64,000 nucleotides of DNA from Seonamhaeicola maritimus (lineage in GTDB: Bacteria > Bacteroidota > Bacteroidia > Flavobacteriales > Flavobacteriaceae): the NCBI RefSeq assembly GCF_008056315.1, contig NZ_VRKQ01000018.1, forward strand, positions 3,772 through 67,771. The letters run 5' to 3'. Position numbers and translations under genes: made by a program. Numbering within the stretch: position 1 is the first letter of the stretch; every line of letters begins with the position of its first letter. The notes under the pieces were generated by a model. The model had not been told where the DNA came from and did no database searches. It saw nothing but the letters and a program-made list of their open reading frames with translations. This document shows, piece after piece, positions 57,507 through 64,000 of the stretch.

Positions 57507-57998
57507 ATGAACAAGATGAACTATCTATTAATATTATTAATTAGTTTCTTTAGCTGTAACACAGAAGTACCCACTCATTTTAGTGAAGAAGCCTTAAATG
57601 ACACTTTTATTACTTTAGAAGGTGATGAGGTTACTTTTCAATCTATATTAGAAAAACATAAAGGCAAAACAATTGTTATTGATGTTTGGGCTTCTTGGTG
57701 TGGAGATTGTTTGCGTGGTATGCCAAAGGTAAAAGAATTGCAAGCAGAATATGAAGATGTGGTTTATGTGTTTTTATCTTTAGATAGAGGGCAAGAGCCT
57801 TGGAAAAAAGGTATAAAAAAACATGACGTGGTGGGTGAACATTATTATATGCAATCTGGATGGAAGGGAGCCTTCGGAAATTTTCTGGATTTAGACTGGA
57901 TTCCAAGATATATGGTGATAAATGAGGCTAGCGAAATCGTTGTATTTAAAGTTGTTGAAGCTAATGACAAAAATCTTATTCAGGCTCTAAAAAAATAA
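57507..57998 (+). CDS. TlpA-like thioredoxin lipoprotein with CGDC active site
   Basis: A 163-residue lipoprotein (Cys17 in LISFFSC). I choose ATG at 57507, two bases after the permease stop. The thioredoxin fold carries WASWCGDCLRGMP (Trp61-Cys65-Gly-Asp-Cys68), that is CGDC instead of the common CGPC or CxPC, which should change the redox potential. It acts outside the cytoplasm, probably on envelope thiols or as a cytochrome-type reductase. Co-transcription with the permease is likely from the spacing. Confidence 0.85.
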   Translation: MNKMNYLLILLISFFSCNTEVPTHFSEEALNDTFITLEGDEVTFQSILEKHKGKTIVIDVWASWCGDCLRGMPKVKELQAEYEDVVYVFLSLDRGQEPWKKGIKKHDVVGEHYYMQSGWKGAFGNFLDLDWIPRYMVINEASEIVVFKVVEANDKNLIQALKK

Positions 57999-58048
57999 GT
58001 ACTTTAGCAGCGTTTATAATATAATAATAACCATAAAGTAATCATTTT

Positions 58049-58798
58049 ATGAGAAAGAATATCGTAGCTGGAAACTGGAAAATGAACAACGATTTATCGC
58101 AAACAGAATCATTGTTAGCCGATTTAAAAAATCAAACAAAAACATCTAACGCAGAAGTATTGGTAGCACCTACCTTTACTAATTTATATCATGCTTATGA
58201 AGCTTTAAGAACTACTGATATAGAAGTAGCAGCTCAAAACATGCACTTTGCAGAAAATGGTGCTTACACCGGAGAGATTAGTGCAAGCATGTTAAAAAGT
58301 ATTGGCGTAACAACTGTAATTCTAGGACACAGTGAGCGTAGAGAATACTTTAATGAAACAGATGAGCTTTTAGCTAAAAAAGTAGATGCTGCATTGGTAA
58401 ATGATATGACCGTAATTTTCTGTTTCGGAGAAGAATTAACCGATAGAAAATCAGGAAATCAAGAAAACATTGTAGATGGGCAAATCAAGAATGGTTTATT
58501 CCATTTACCGGCTACAGCATTTAAAAACATCATATTGGCTTATGAGCCTGTTTGGGCCATTGGTACCGGTGAAACGGCATCACCAGAGCAAGCACAAGAT
58601 ATGCACGCATTTATTAGAAAAACATTAGCAAATAAATATGGTAATGATTTGGCAGATAGTGTATCTATTCTTTACGGCGGTAGCTGTAAACCAGGTAATG
58701 CACAAGAGATTTTCTCTAAACCAGATGTAGATGGCGGATTAATTGGAGGTGCAGCACTTAAAGCCGAAGATTTCTTTGCTATAGTAAACGCATTTTAA
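58049..58798 (+). CDS. tpiA: triosephosphate isomerase
   Basis: A 249-residue glycolytic enzyme interconverting dihydroxyacetone phosphate and glyceraldehyde 3-phosphate. It has the N-terminal AGNWKMN with Lys12-type residue, the catalytic His in LGHSERREYF (about 96) and Glu in AYEPVWAIGTG (about 167), and the GGSCKPGNA phosphate-binding loop. Length is typical. Confidence 0.98.
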   Translation: MRKNIVAGNWKMNNDLSQTESLLADLKNQTKTSNAEVLVAPTFTNLYHAYEALRTTDIEVAAQNMHFAENGAYTGEISASMLKSIGVTTVILGHSERREYFNETDELLAKKVDAALVNDMTVIFCFGEELTDRKSGNQENIVDGQIKNGLFHLPATAFKNIILAYEPVWAIGTGETASPEQAQDMHAFIRKTLANKYGNDLADSVSILYGGSCKPGNAQEIFSKPDVDGGLIGGAALKAEDFFAIVNAF

Positions 58799-58813
58799 GT
58801 AAATAGTATTTTT

Positions 58814-58903
58814 GGCGTTACCCCGCTAATGGCGGGGTCGCGCTTTACGTTTCAAGTCCTCACTCGTACCTCGTTGTGGGCTTTCCTCTTCAATCACTAA
58901 CGC
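58814..58903 (+). repeat. dispersed GCGTTA/TAACGC-type repeat, copy D
   Basis: GGCGTTACCCCGC-taatg-GCGGGGTCGCGCTTTACG, with a strong GC stem, then CTTCAATCACTAACGC. Between tpiA and prmA, no poly-T tail. Confidence 0.7.
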
Positions 58904-58933
58904 GGGTTTTTCCGCTAAGTTAAACTCAAAATA

Positions 58934-59767
58934 ATGGCAAACATCATCTATATTGGTTACGAGTTTAAAGTATCACCGCTTCAACCTGCAGTAGAAATTC
59001 TCATTGCAGAATTAGGTTACGCAGGTTTTGAGAGTTTTGTAGAAAACGAAACAGGTGTTACAGCTTACATTCAAAAAGAAGAGTGGCAGGATACTATTTT
59101 AGATGAGGTTCAAATCCTAAATTCGGATGAATTTGAAATTACCTATGACTTTTCAGAAATAGAGCAAACCAATTGGAACGCAGAATGGGAGAAGAATTTT
59201 AACCCCATTGTTGTGGATGATATTTGTGCTGTTAGGGCGCCGTTCCATGAAAAGTTTGATACCCAATATGATATTGTCATTGAGCCTAAAATGAGTTTTG
59301 GAACAGGGCATCATGAAACCACGCACATGATGATTCAGCATATTTTAAAAAATGATTTTGAAAATAAATCGGTTTTGGATATGGGTTGCGGTACCGGTGT
59401 TTTGGCAATTTTGGCAGAAATGAAAGGCGCACAACCTATAGACGCCATAGATTATGATAATTGGTGTTACCTCAATAGCTTAGAAAATGTAGAACGCAAT
59501 AACCGCAAACACATTACGGTTTTAGAAGGAGATGCCAACCTTTTATCAGGTAAATTATATGATGTTATTATTGCTAATATCAATAGAAACATATTGCTTC
59601 AAGACATGAAGACCTATCTTTCTTGCTTAAATGAGGACGGGATGTTATTTTTAAGCGGATTTTATAATAGCGATATTCCAATCATTGATGCCGAAGTTTC
59701 TAAATACGGACTTAAAATTCAAGAAACTTTGGAGCGAAATAATTGGGTAGCCTTAAAGTATCAATAG
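58934..59767 (+). CDS. prmA: ribosomal protein L11 methyltransferase
   Basis: A 277-residue SAM-dependent enzyme that trimethylates L11. An N-terminal substrate-recognition part (about 1-95) is followed by the Rossmann methyltransferase with FGTGHHETTHMM (about 117) and VLDMGCGTGVLAILAEMKGA (about 141-160), then NINRNILLQDM. It overlaps nothing and is followed by the lactonase-family gene after three bases. Confidence 0.95.
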   Translation: MANIIYIGYEFKVSPLQPAVEILIAELGYAGFESFVENETGVTAYIQKEEWQDTILDEVQILNSDEFEITYDFSEIEQTNWNAEWEKNFNPIVVDDICAVRAPFHEKFDTQYDIVIEPKMSFGTGHHETTHMMIQHILKNDFENKSVLDMGCGTGVLAILAEMKGAQPIDAIDYDNWCYLNSLENVERNNRKHITVLEGDANLLSGKLYDVIIANINRNILLQDMKTYLSCLNEDGMLFLSGFYNSDIPIIDAEVSKYGLKIQETLERNNWVALKYQ

Positions 59768-59770
59768 CAC

Positions 59771-60811
59771 ATGATTTTATTTACGGGATCATACACAACA
59801 GAAGTACTTCCCGGATTAGAAGGTTTTGGAGAAGGTATCTCTACCTTCAATTTTAATGAAGAAACAGGTGAATTAAAACGTTTGTACGTTGAGGAAAATA
59901 TCAACACGGCCTATTTAGTTATTTCTGCAGATAAACAGTATTTATACAGTTTTCAGGAAGTAATGCCTGAAAAGAATCCGCATGTTCTGGCATATAAAAT
60001 AAATGATGATAAAAGCTTAACATTAATAAACAAACAGCCCATTTTAGGTGGGCTGCCTTGTCATATCAACTTCATTGATAAGAAAACATTGGCTGTGGCT
60101 TGTTATTGGACAGGAAATGTTCACATATATCCAATCAATAATGATGGTTCTTTAAATCCGTATTCGCAGATATTGCAACATTCTGGTGGTAGTGTAAATA
60201 AAGAACGACAAGAAGCAGCACATACACATATGGTGTATAAGTTTAATAATCAGGTGTTGGTGCCAGATTTAGGTATTGATAAGGTGTTGGTTTATAATAT
60301 TGATAATAGTAGGTTAACTGACGCTTATAGAATTGATACTCCATTAGGTGGTGGGCCAAGGCATTTGGTTATGCATCCCCATGGAAATTACGGGTTTTTA
60401 ATGAATGAGCTTACTGCAGATGTTTCAATCTTAAAATTGAATGATGGTAAATTTCAAGTTATAGAAAACATAAATTCATTACCTGATAGTTATAAAGGTC
60501 TGCCGTCAAGTTCGGCAATTAAATTATCTAAAGATGGCAAGTTTTTATACTGTTCAAATCGTGGAAGTGAGACTATAACCATTTTTAGTTTTGCTGAAGA
60601 TACGGGGATTTTAAGTTTTGTTGGTTTTCAAGATGTGTTTGGAGTTACACCAAGAGATTTTAATTTATCACCTTGTGGTAACTGGTTATTGGTAGCAAAT
60701 CAGGACTCATTTACTATTGAGGTTTTTAAAATTGATACTAATACAGGATTGTTAGACAAAGTGTCTTCAAATAATGAATCTAAATCTGTTTCTTGCTTAA
60801 AGTGGTTATAA
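59771..60811 (+). CDS. lactonase-family (6-phosphogluconolactonase-like) beta-propeller
   Basis: A 346-residue protein of the Pgl/3-carboxymuconate-cyclase-like seven-bladed propeller family: FTGSYTTEVLPGLEGFGEGI at the start, a repeat with HINFIDKKTLAVACYWTGNV, and GPRHLVMHPHG (about 196) in a later blade. Known relatives include cytosolic 6-phosphogluconolactonase, but the fold covers other roles, so the reaction is uncertain. It has no signal peptide. Three bases after prmA. Confidence 0.82.
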   Translation: MILFTGSYTTEVLPGLEGFGEGISTFNFNEETGELKRLYVEENINTAYLVISADKQYLYSFQEVMPEKNPHVLAYKINDDKSLTLINKQPILGGLPCHINFIDKKTLAVACYWTGNVHIYPINNDGSLNPYSQILQHSGGSVNKERQEAAHTHMVYKFNNQVLVPDLGIDKVLVYNIDNSRLTDAYRIDTPLGGGPRHLVMHPHGNYGFLMNELTADVSILKLNDGKFQVIENINSLPDSYKGLPSSSAIKLSKDGKFLYCSNRGSETITIFSFAEDTGILSFVGFQDVFGVTPRDFNLSPCGNWLLVANQDSFTIEVFKIDTNTGLLDKVSSNNESKSVSCLKWL

Positions 60812-60840
60812 AATATTTTTTATAAATTTGAGCCATAGCT

Positions 60841-61116
60841 ATGAGTACAAAAGAAAAAATACAAGAAGAATTAGATGTTCTAGAAAAGGAAGCAAATCTA
60901 AATGAGATTGTGTTGTATAACGATGATGTGAATACTTTTGATCACGTTATAGAAACGTTAATCTATGCTTGTGAGCATACACCAGAACAAGCAGAACAAT
61001 GTTCTATCATTGTTCACTACAAAGGTAAGTGTACTGTTAAAACAGGTGAACTTAAAGATTTAGAACCACGTTGCACGATGTTGTTAAACGCTGGTTTAAG
61101 TGCAGAAATAGTTTAA
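60841..61116 (+). CDS. clpS: ClpS protease adaptor
   Basis: A 91-residue adaptor that delivers N-end-rule substrates to ClpAP/ClpCP. The core NEIVLYNDDVNTFDHVIETL (about 21-40) and the downstream helices with GKCTVKTGELKDLEP are typical. It is short but within the family range. Its stop codon overlaps that of the convergent metal-binding protein at TTAA. Confidence 0.93.
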   Translation: MSTKEKIQEELDVLEKEANLNEIVLYNDDVNTFDHVIETLIYACEHTPEQAEQCSIIVHYKGKCTVKTGELKDLEPRCTMLLNAGLSAEIV

Positions 61117-61382
61117 CTATTCATTCTTCCAATTGCGCAACTAACAAAAGATTTTGCTTTTGTAGTTAAGGCGTTTTTATCTCCTACTTCAGGATAACCA
61201 AGTTTTGCAAGTAAGTTTTTTACAGCATTTAGAGTTTCTTCATTCTTATATGAAAACGTCACTGAATTATCATCGTTATTAACCACTACATCATCAACAA
61301 GTTCTAAATCAGACAATTTAGTGATGATGGTGTTGGCGCAACCTCCACATTTTAAGTTTTGTATTTCTAAAGTTGTTTTCAT
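61113..61382 (-). CDS. heavy-metal-binding (HMA) protein
   Basis: An 89-residue HMA-type protein. I choose ATG at 61382 (KTTLEIQNLKCGGCANTI), because the upstream extension adds no recognised sequence. The metal motif is CGGC (Cys12, Cys15), and the fold follows the ferredoxin-like pattern (ends KLGYPEVG). It probably carries copper or another soft metal; no partner ATPase is beside it. Confidence 0.88.
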   Translation of the reverse strand: MKTTLEIQNLKCGGCANTIITKLSDLELVDDVVVNNDDNSVTFSYKNEETLNAVKNLLAKLGYPEVGDKNALTTKAKSFVSCAIGRMNS

Positions 61383-61443
61383 GAAAAAGGTTTTGTGCAA
61401 AATTACTGTAAACAATAATGCTTTATGATGATAAATGTTAGCT

Positions 61444-62043
61444 TTAACTGTATTTCAAAACATTTTTAACAACGCCTTCAATTTTAAAATAGTCATTTAC
61501 AATTATAGGCGGATGATGTTCACTATTTAAAGAGGTAAGAGTAATGGTGTCATTCTGTTTAAAAAACTTTTTTATAAGCACTTTTTCTCCATAAACACAT
61601 ACTATCTTTTCACCGTTAATAGCATCGTTTTTCTTTTGTGCTATAACTAAATCACCTTCTCTAATAAAGGGCTCCATAGAGTTTCCTTTGGCTGTAACAA
61701 TAAACCCGTCGTTAGCAGGAAATTTCAGCAATCTAGATGCGATGGGTATTTTATCTATAGGGTTACCATCTAGTATAGTACCGTTTTTACCACATTGTGC
61801 ATTTCCGTAGAGGTTCAAATAAATAATGGGTCGCTCCGGATTAAGAAATACTTGGTAGTCTCTTGGGTTATGCTGATTGCGTTTTAAATAGCCTTTCTGT
61901 TCTAGTTTTTGAATGTGATGCGCCACCATACTAGAGGAAGAAAAATTTAAAGCTTCTTGAATTTGTCTTATAGTAAGTGGGTTGTCTACCTGCTCATTAA
62001 GCAATTTTAAAAGGGCTACTTGATTTTCATGTAAATCATTCAT
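61444..62043 (-). CDS. LexA/UmuD-like S24-family SOS repressor
   Basis: A 199-residue self-cleaving repressor. N-terminal winged helix (about 8-60, LTIRQIQEALNFSSSSMVAHHI), then a cleavage region with Cys84-Gly85 (GNAQCGKNG) and the catalytic dyad of Ser122 (KGNSMEP) and a Lys at 158 or 159 (VLIKKF). Such proteins are cut by activated RecA and release SOS genes. It is divergent from the Y-family polymerase, with a palindrome at 62101-62122 between them as likely operator. Confidence 0.92.
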   Translation of the reverse strand: MNDLHENQVALLKLLNEQVDNPLTIRQIQEALNFSSSSMVAHHIQKLEQKGYLKRNQHNPRDYQVFLNPERPIIYLNLYGNAQCGKNGTILDGNPIDKIPIASRLLKFPANDGFIVTAKGNSMEPFIREGDLVIAQKKNDAINGEKIVCVYGEKVLIKKFFKQNDTITLTSLNSEHHPPIIVNDYFKIEGVVKNVLKYS

Positions 62044-62100
62044 CTACAGTGAATTTTAAAAGAGAAACTAATTTGTTAATAATTAAAATACATACAAATA

Positions 62101-62122
62101 TAGAATATTTGTTTATGTTCTA
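62101..62122. promoter_or_regulatory. palindromic operator candidate between repressor and polymerase
   Basis: Left arm TAGAATAT and right arm ATGTTCTA are inverted copies with one mismatch, separated by six bases (TTGTTT). A related half-site TGTAGAACA follows. The palindrome overlaps a TATATTTG box (62095-62102, minus strand) and lies next to a TATTTTTGT box (62123-62131, plus strand), so a bound repressor could block both promoters. Confidence 0.55.
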
Positions 62123-62255
62123 TATTTTTGTAGAACAAAATGTTTAATACATTTTGATTTTCTATGAAATGAGCCATAATAATTCAATAGTAATGCCCAC
62201 CGAAATGTTTAATGGCGAATTGCATCTGACCTATGAAAGAAAATAATTTAAACAG

Positions 62256-63476
62256 ATGAAACGTACTATTCTACATTTAGACTTAGATACATTCTTTGTC
62301 TCCTGTGAACGACTCTTAGATAGTAGGCTAAATAATAAGCCTGTTATAGTTGGAGGAACAGGAGATAGAGGTGTGGTAAGTGCTGCTAGCTATGAAACAA
62401 GGGCTTATGGAGTACACTCCGGAATGCCAGCAAAAATGGCAAGACAATTATGTCCGCATGCCATTTTTATTAAAGGGAACGCAGGTACGTATACAAAATA
62501 CTCTAAGTTGGTTACAGAGATTATACAGAGCGAAGTCCCTGTTTTAGAAAAGGCTAGTGTTGATGAGTTTTATGCAGATCTTTCTGGGATGGATCGTTTT
62601 TTTGGATGTTATAAATATGCCACGGAATTACGGCACAAAATAATTAGGGAATCGGGTTTACCAATATCATTCGGACTTTCAGAAAATAAAACAGTTTCTA
62701 AAGTGGCTACTAATGAGGCTAAACCTAATAATCAGTTAAAGATTGAACTTGGTTTAGAAAAACAATTTTTAGCACCCCTTTCTATTAAGAAGATCCCCAT
62801 GGTTGGTGAGAAGACTTTTAGGGCATTTTGTAATATGGGAATAAAAACGGTTCATACGGTGCAACAAATGCCTGTGGAGATGATGACCTCTGTTTTTGGT
62901 AAAAACGGACGTGTTATTTGGCAACGTTCTAATGGTATTGATAATACACCCATTATAGAATATCATGAACGGAAATCTATTTCTAGCGAACGTACTTATG
63001 GACGGGACACTACAGATATTTCAAAAATAAAAACTACGCTTGCAGCTATGGCTGAAGATTTGGCATTTCAATTGCGCCGGGGAGGAAAGCTTGCATCGGT
63101 AGTTACTGTAAAAATTAGGTATTCTGATTTTCAAACTTATTCTAAGCAATTAAAAATACCATATACATCGGCAGACCATCATTTAATTCCATTAGTACAA
63201 GAACTATTTGATAAACTCTACGATAGACGTGTGCTCATTCGTTTAGTTGGTGTGCGGTATGGAGGAATAACTTCAGGTACCTATCAAATAAATTTATTTG
63301 ATGACGAGAAACGAACGGTAAGCCTTTATAGTGCTATGGATAAGATTCGTTTGCGTTACGGATCAAGAAGTGTAGTAAGGGCATCTGCATTGGGAGAAGG
63401 CGCAAGGTCGGTTGGCAATTTTACCAACCCTTTTAACGGGGAGCCACCTATTGTATTGGCACATCGTACACAATAG
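62256..63476 (+). CDS. Y-family translesion DNA polymerase (DinB/ImuB-like)
   Basis: A 406-residue error-prone polymerase. It begins with the catalytic LHLDLDTFFVSCER (Asp9), and has SVDEFYAD with Asp103 and Glu104 intact, so it should be active. ISFGLSENKTVSKVATNEAKPN follows (read as ISFGLSENK and KVATNEAKPN), then helix-hairpin-helix parts and the little-finger domain; it ends without an obvious clamp-binding tail. The DnaE-type gene starts eight bases later, so they form an SOS mutagenesis operon. Confidence 0.93.
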   Translation: MKRTILHLDLDTFFVSCERLLDSRLNNKPVIVGGTGDRGVVSAASYETRAYGVHSGMPAKMARQLCPHAIFIKGNAGTYTKYSKLVTEIIQSEVPVLEKASVDEFYADLSGMDRFFGCYKYATELRHKIIRESGLPISFGLSENKTVSKVATNEAKPNNQLKIELGLEKQFLAPLSIKKIPMVGEKTFRAFCNMGIKTVHTVQQMPVEMMTSVFGKNGRVIWQRSNGIDNTPIIEYHERKSISSERTYGRDTTDISKIKTTLAAMAEDLAFQLRRGGKLASVVTVKIRYSDFQTYSKQLKIPYTSADHHLIPLVQELFDKLYDRRVLIRLVGVRYGGITSGTYQINLFDDEKRTVSLYSAMDKIRLRYGSRSVVRASALGEGARSVGNFTNPFNGEPPIVLAHRTQ

Positions 63477-63484
63477 TTTTTATT

Positions 63485-64000
63485 ATGTTTTTAAACAACC
63501 ATTCTTACTATAGCTTACGTTATGGCACCATGGCAGAAGAAGAACTTTTAGCATTGGCGCAAGATTATGGGCGCAACATATTTCCGCTTACAGATATTAA
63601 TAATACATCAGGGTGTTTAAATTTTATTAGGCGGGCACCAGAGTATGCTATTACACCCGTAGTAGGTGTAGATTTTAGAAATAAAGCGCAGCAATGTTAT
63701 GTGTGTTTAGCCCTAAATAACAAAGGGTTTTTGAAGTTGAATGACTTTTTATCAAAACATTTACATAAAGAAGAACAGTTTCCAGATATAGCTCCTCGGT
63801 TTCAAAATGCCATAACTATTTACCCTTTTAAAAGGTTATTAGAAATAGAGAAAGAAGTATTTGCTGAAAATGAATTTATAGGAGTATCCATTGATGATAT
63901 TAATAAACTTCAACTTTCAAAATACAACCGTTTTAAAGACAGATTGGTAGTCTTGCATACTGTAAGCTTTAGAAATAAACGCGATTTCAATATACACCGA
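63485..64000 (+). CDS. DnaE-type DNA polymerase III alpha subunit, N-terminal fragment
   Basis: The first 172 residues, running off the right edge. It opens as a PHP domain of DnaE (FLNNHSYYSLRYGTM, then LALAQDYGRNIFPLTDINNT and PEYAITPVVGVDF). Ordinary DnaE has HVHSEYS at the start; here it is LNNHSYYS, so one metal-binding His is missing, as in mutagenesis-type DnaE2 proteins. It lies in the SOS operon with the Y-family polymerase, which fits an error-prone role. Confidence 0.88.
   Translation, partial: MFLNNHSYYSLRYGTMAEEELLALAQDYGRNIFPLTDINNTSGCLNFIRRAPEYAITPVVGVDFRNKAQQCYVCLALNNKGFLKLNDFLSKHLHKEEQFPDIAPRFQNAITIYPFKRLLEIEKEVFAENEFIGVSIDDINKLQLSKYNRFKDRLVVLHTVSFRNKRDFNIHR

Overview
The window is a stretch of AT-rich chromosome from a marine-type member of the Flavobacteriaceae (Bacteroidota). 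Signs of this are a giant one-protein hybrid two-component regulator, a TonB receptor paired with a DUF4249 lipoprotein, several Bacteroidota-restricted DUF families (DUF3667, DUF3810, DUF4293, DUF6095, DUF1599), a Rho factor with a long Lys/Gln/His-rich insert, promoters of the TAnnTTTG type, and few Shine-Dalgarno sequences. I see no rRNA, prophage, complete insertion sequence or CRISPR array. There is one tRNA gene (Glu, UUC).

Layout. 1-12511, all on the minus strand, is an accessory envelope island. A 1329-residue hybrid two-component system (HTCS) is followed downstream by an OmpA/LamG-like protein, a paralogue carrying twelve perfect IPGDQF repeats, small exported proteins, two DUF4412-like proteins, a frameshifted gene, a lipoprotein, a beta-helix protein and the start of a large secreted protein. 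Two transcription units of the island are each preceded by the same twin motif TATGTAACA spaced by exactly 21 bp, which I propose as the HTCS binding site. 12660-31206 is mostly housekeeping: DinB-like protein, murQ, TonB receptor/DUF4249, monomeric isocitrate dehydrogenase, rplS, trmD, two SpoU methyltransferases, a DEAD-box helicase, an MFS transporter, an M48 protease and a DUF3810 protein. 31281-47272 holds pepD, a frameshifted TPM-domain gene, yidD, cysS, folE, a FadL-type porin with an Ser/Arg-rich lipoprotein, proS, tRNA-Glu-rpsT, a PVC-type haem protein, an outer-membrane-like protein, rho and a DUF4293 protein. 47540-61415 holds an FKBP isomerase, a phosphoesterase, truA, an MsbA-like exporter, cdaA, folP, a BT_3928-type protein, a lone peptide-type ABC permease with a thioredoxin lipoprotein, tpiA, prmA, a lactonase-family protein, clpS and a heavy-metal-binding protein. 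61444-64000 is an SOS mutagenesis locus: a LexA/UmuD-like repressor divergent from a Y-family polymerase and a second DnaE-type polymerase that runs off the right edge.

The most notable structures beyond ordinary genes are the HTCS-linked island with its shared operator candidate, the IPGDQF repeat array kept identical in protein despite seven synonymous DNA versions, a dispersed intergenic repeat family with GCGTTA...TAACGC ends found in six copies, and three separate single-base frameshifts (2449-3386, 29913-30054, 32891-33434) that could be real gene decay or assembly indels.
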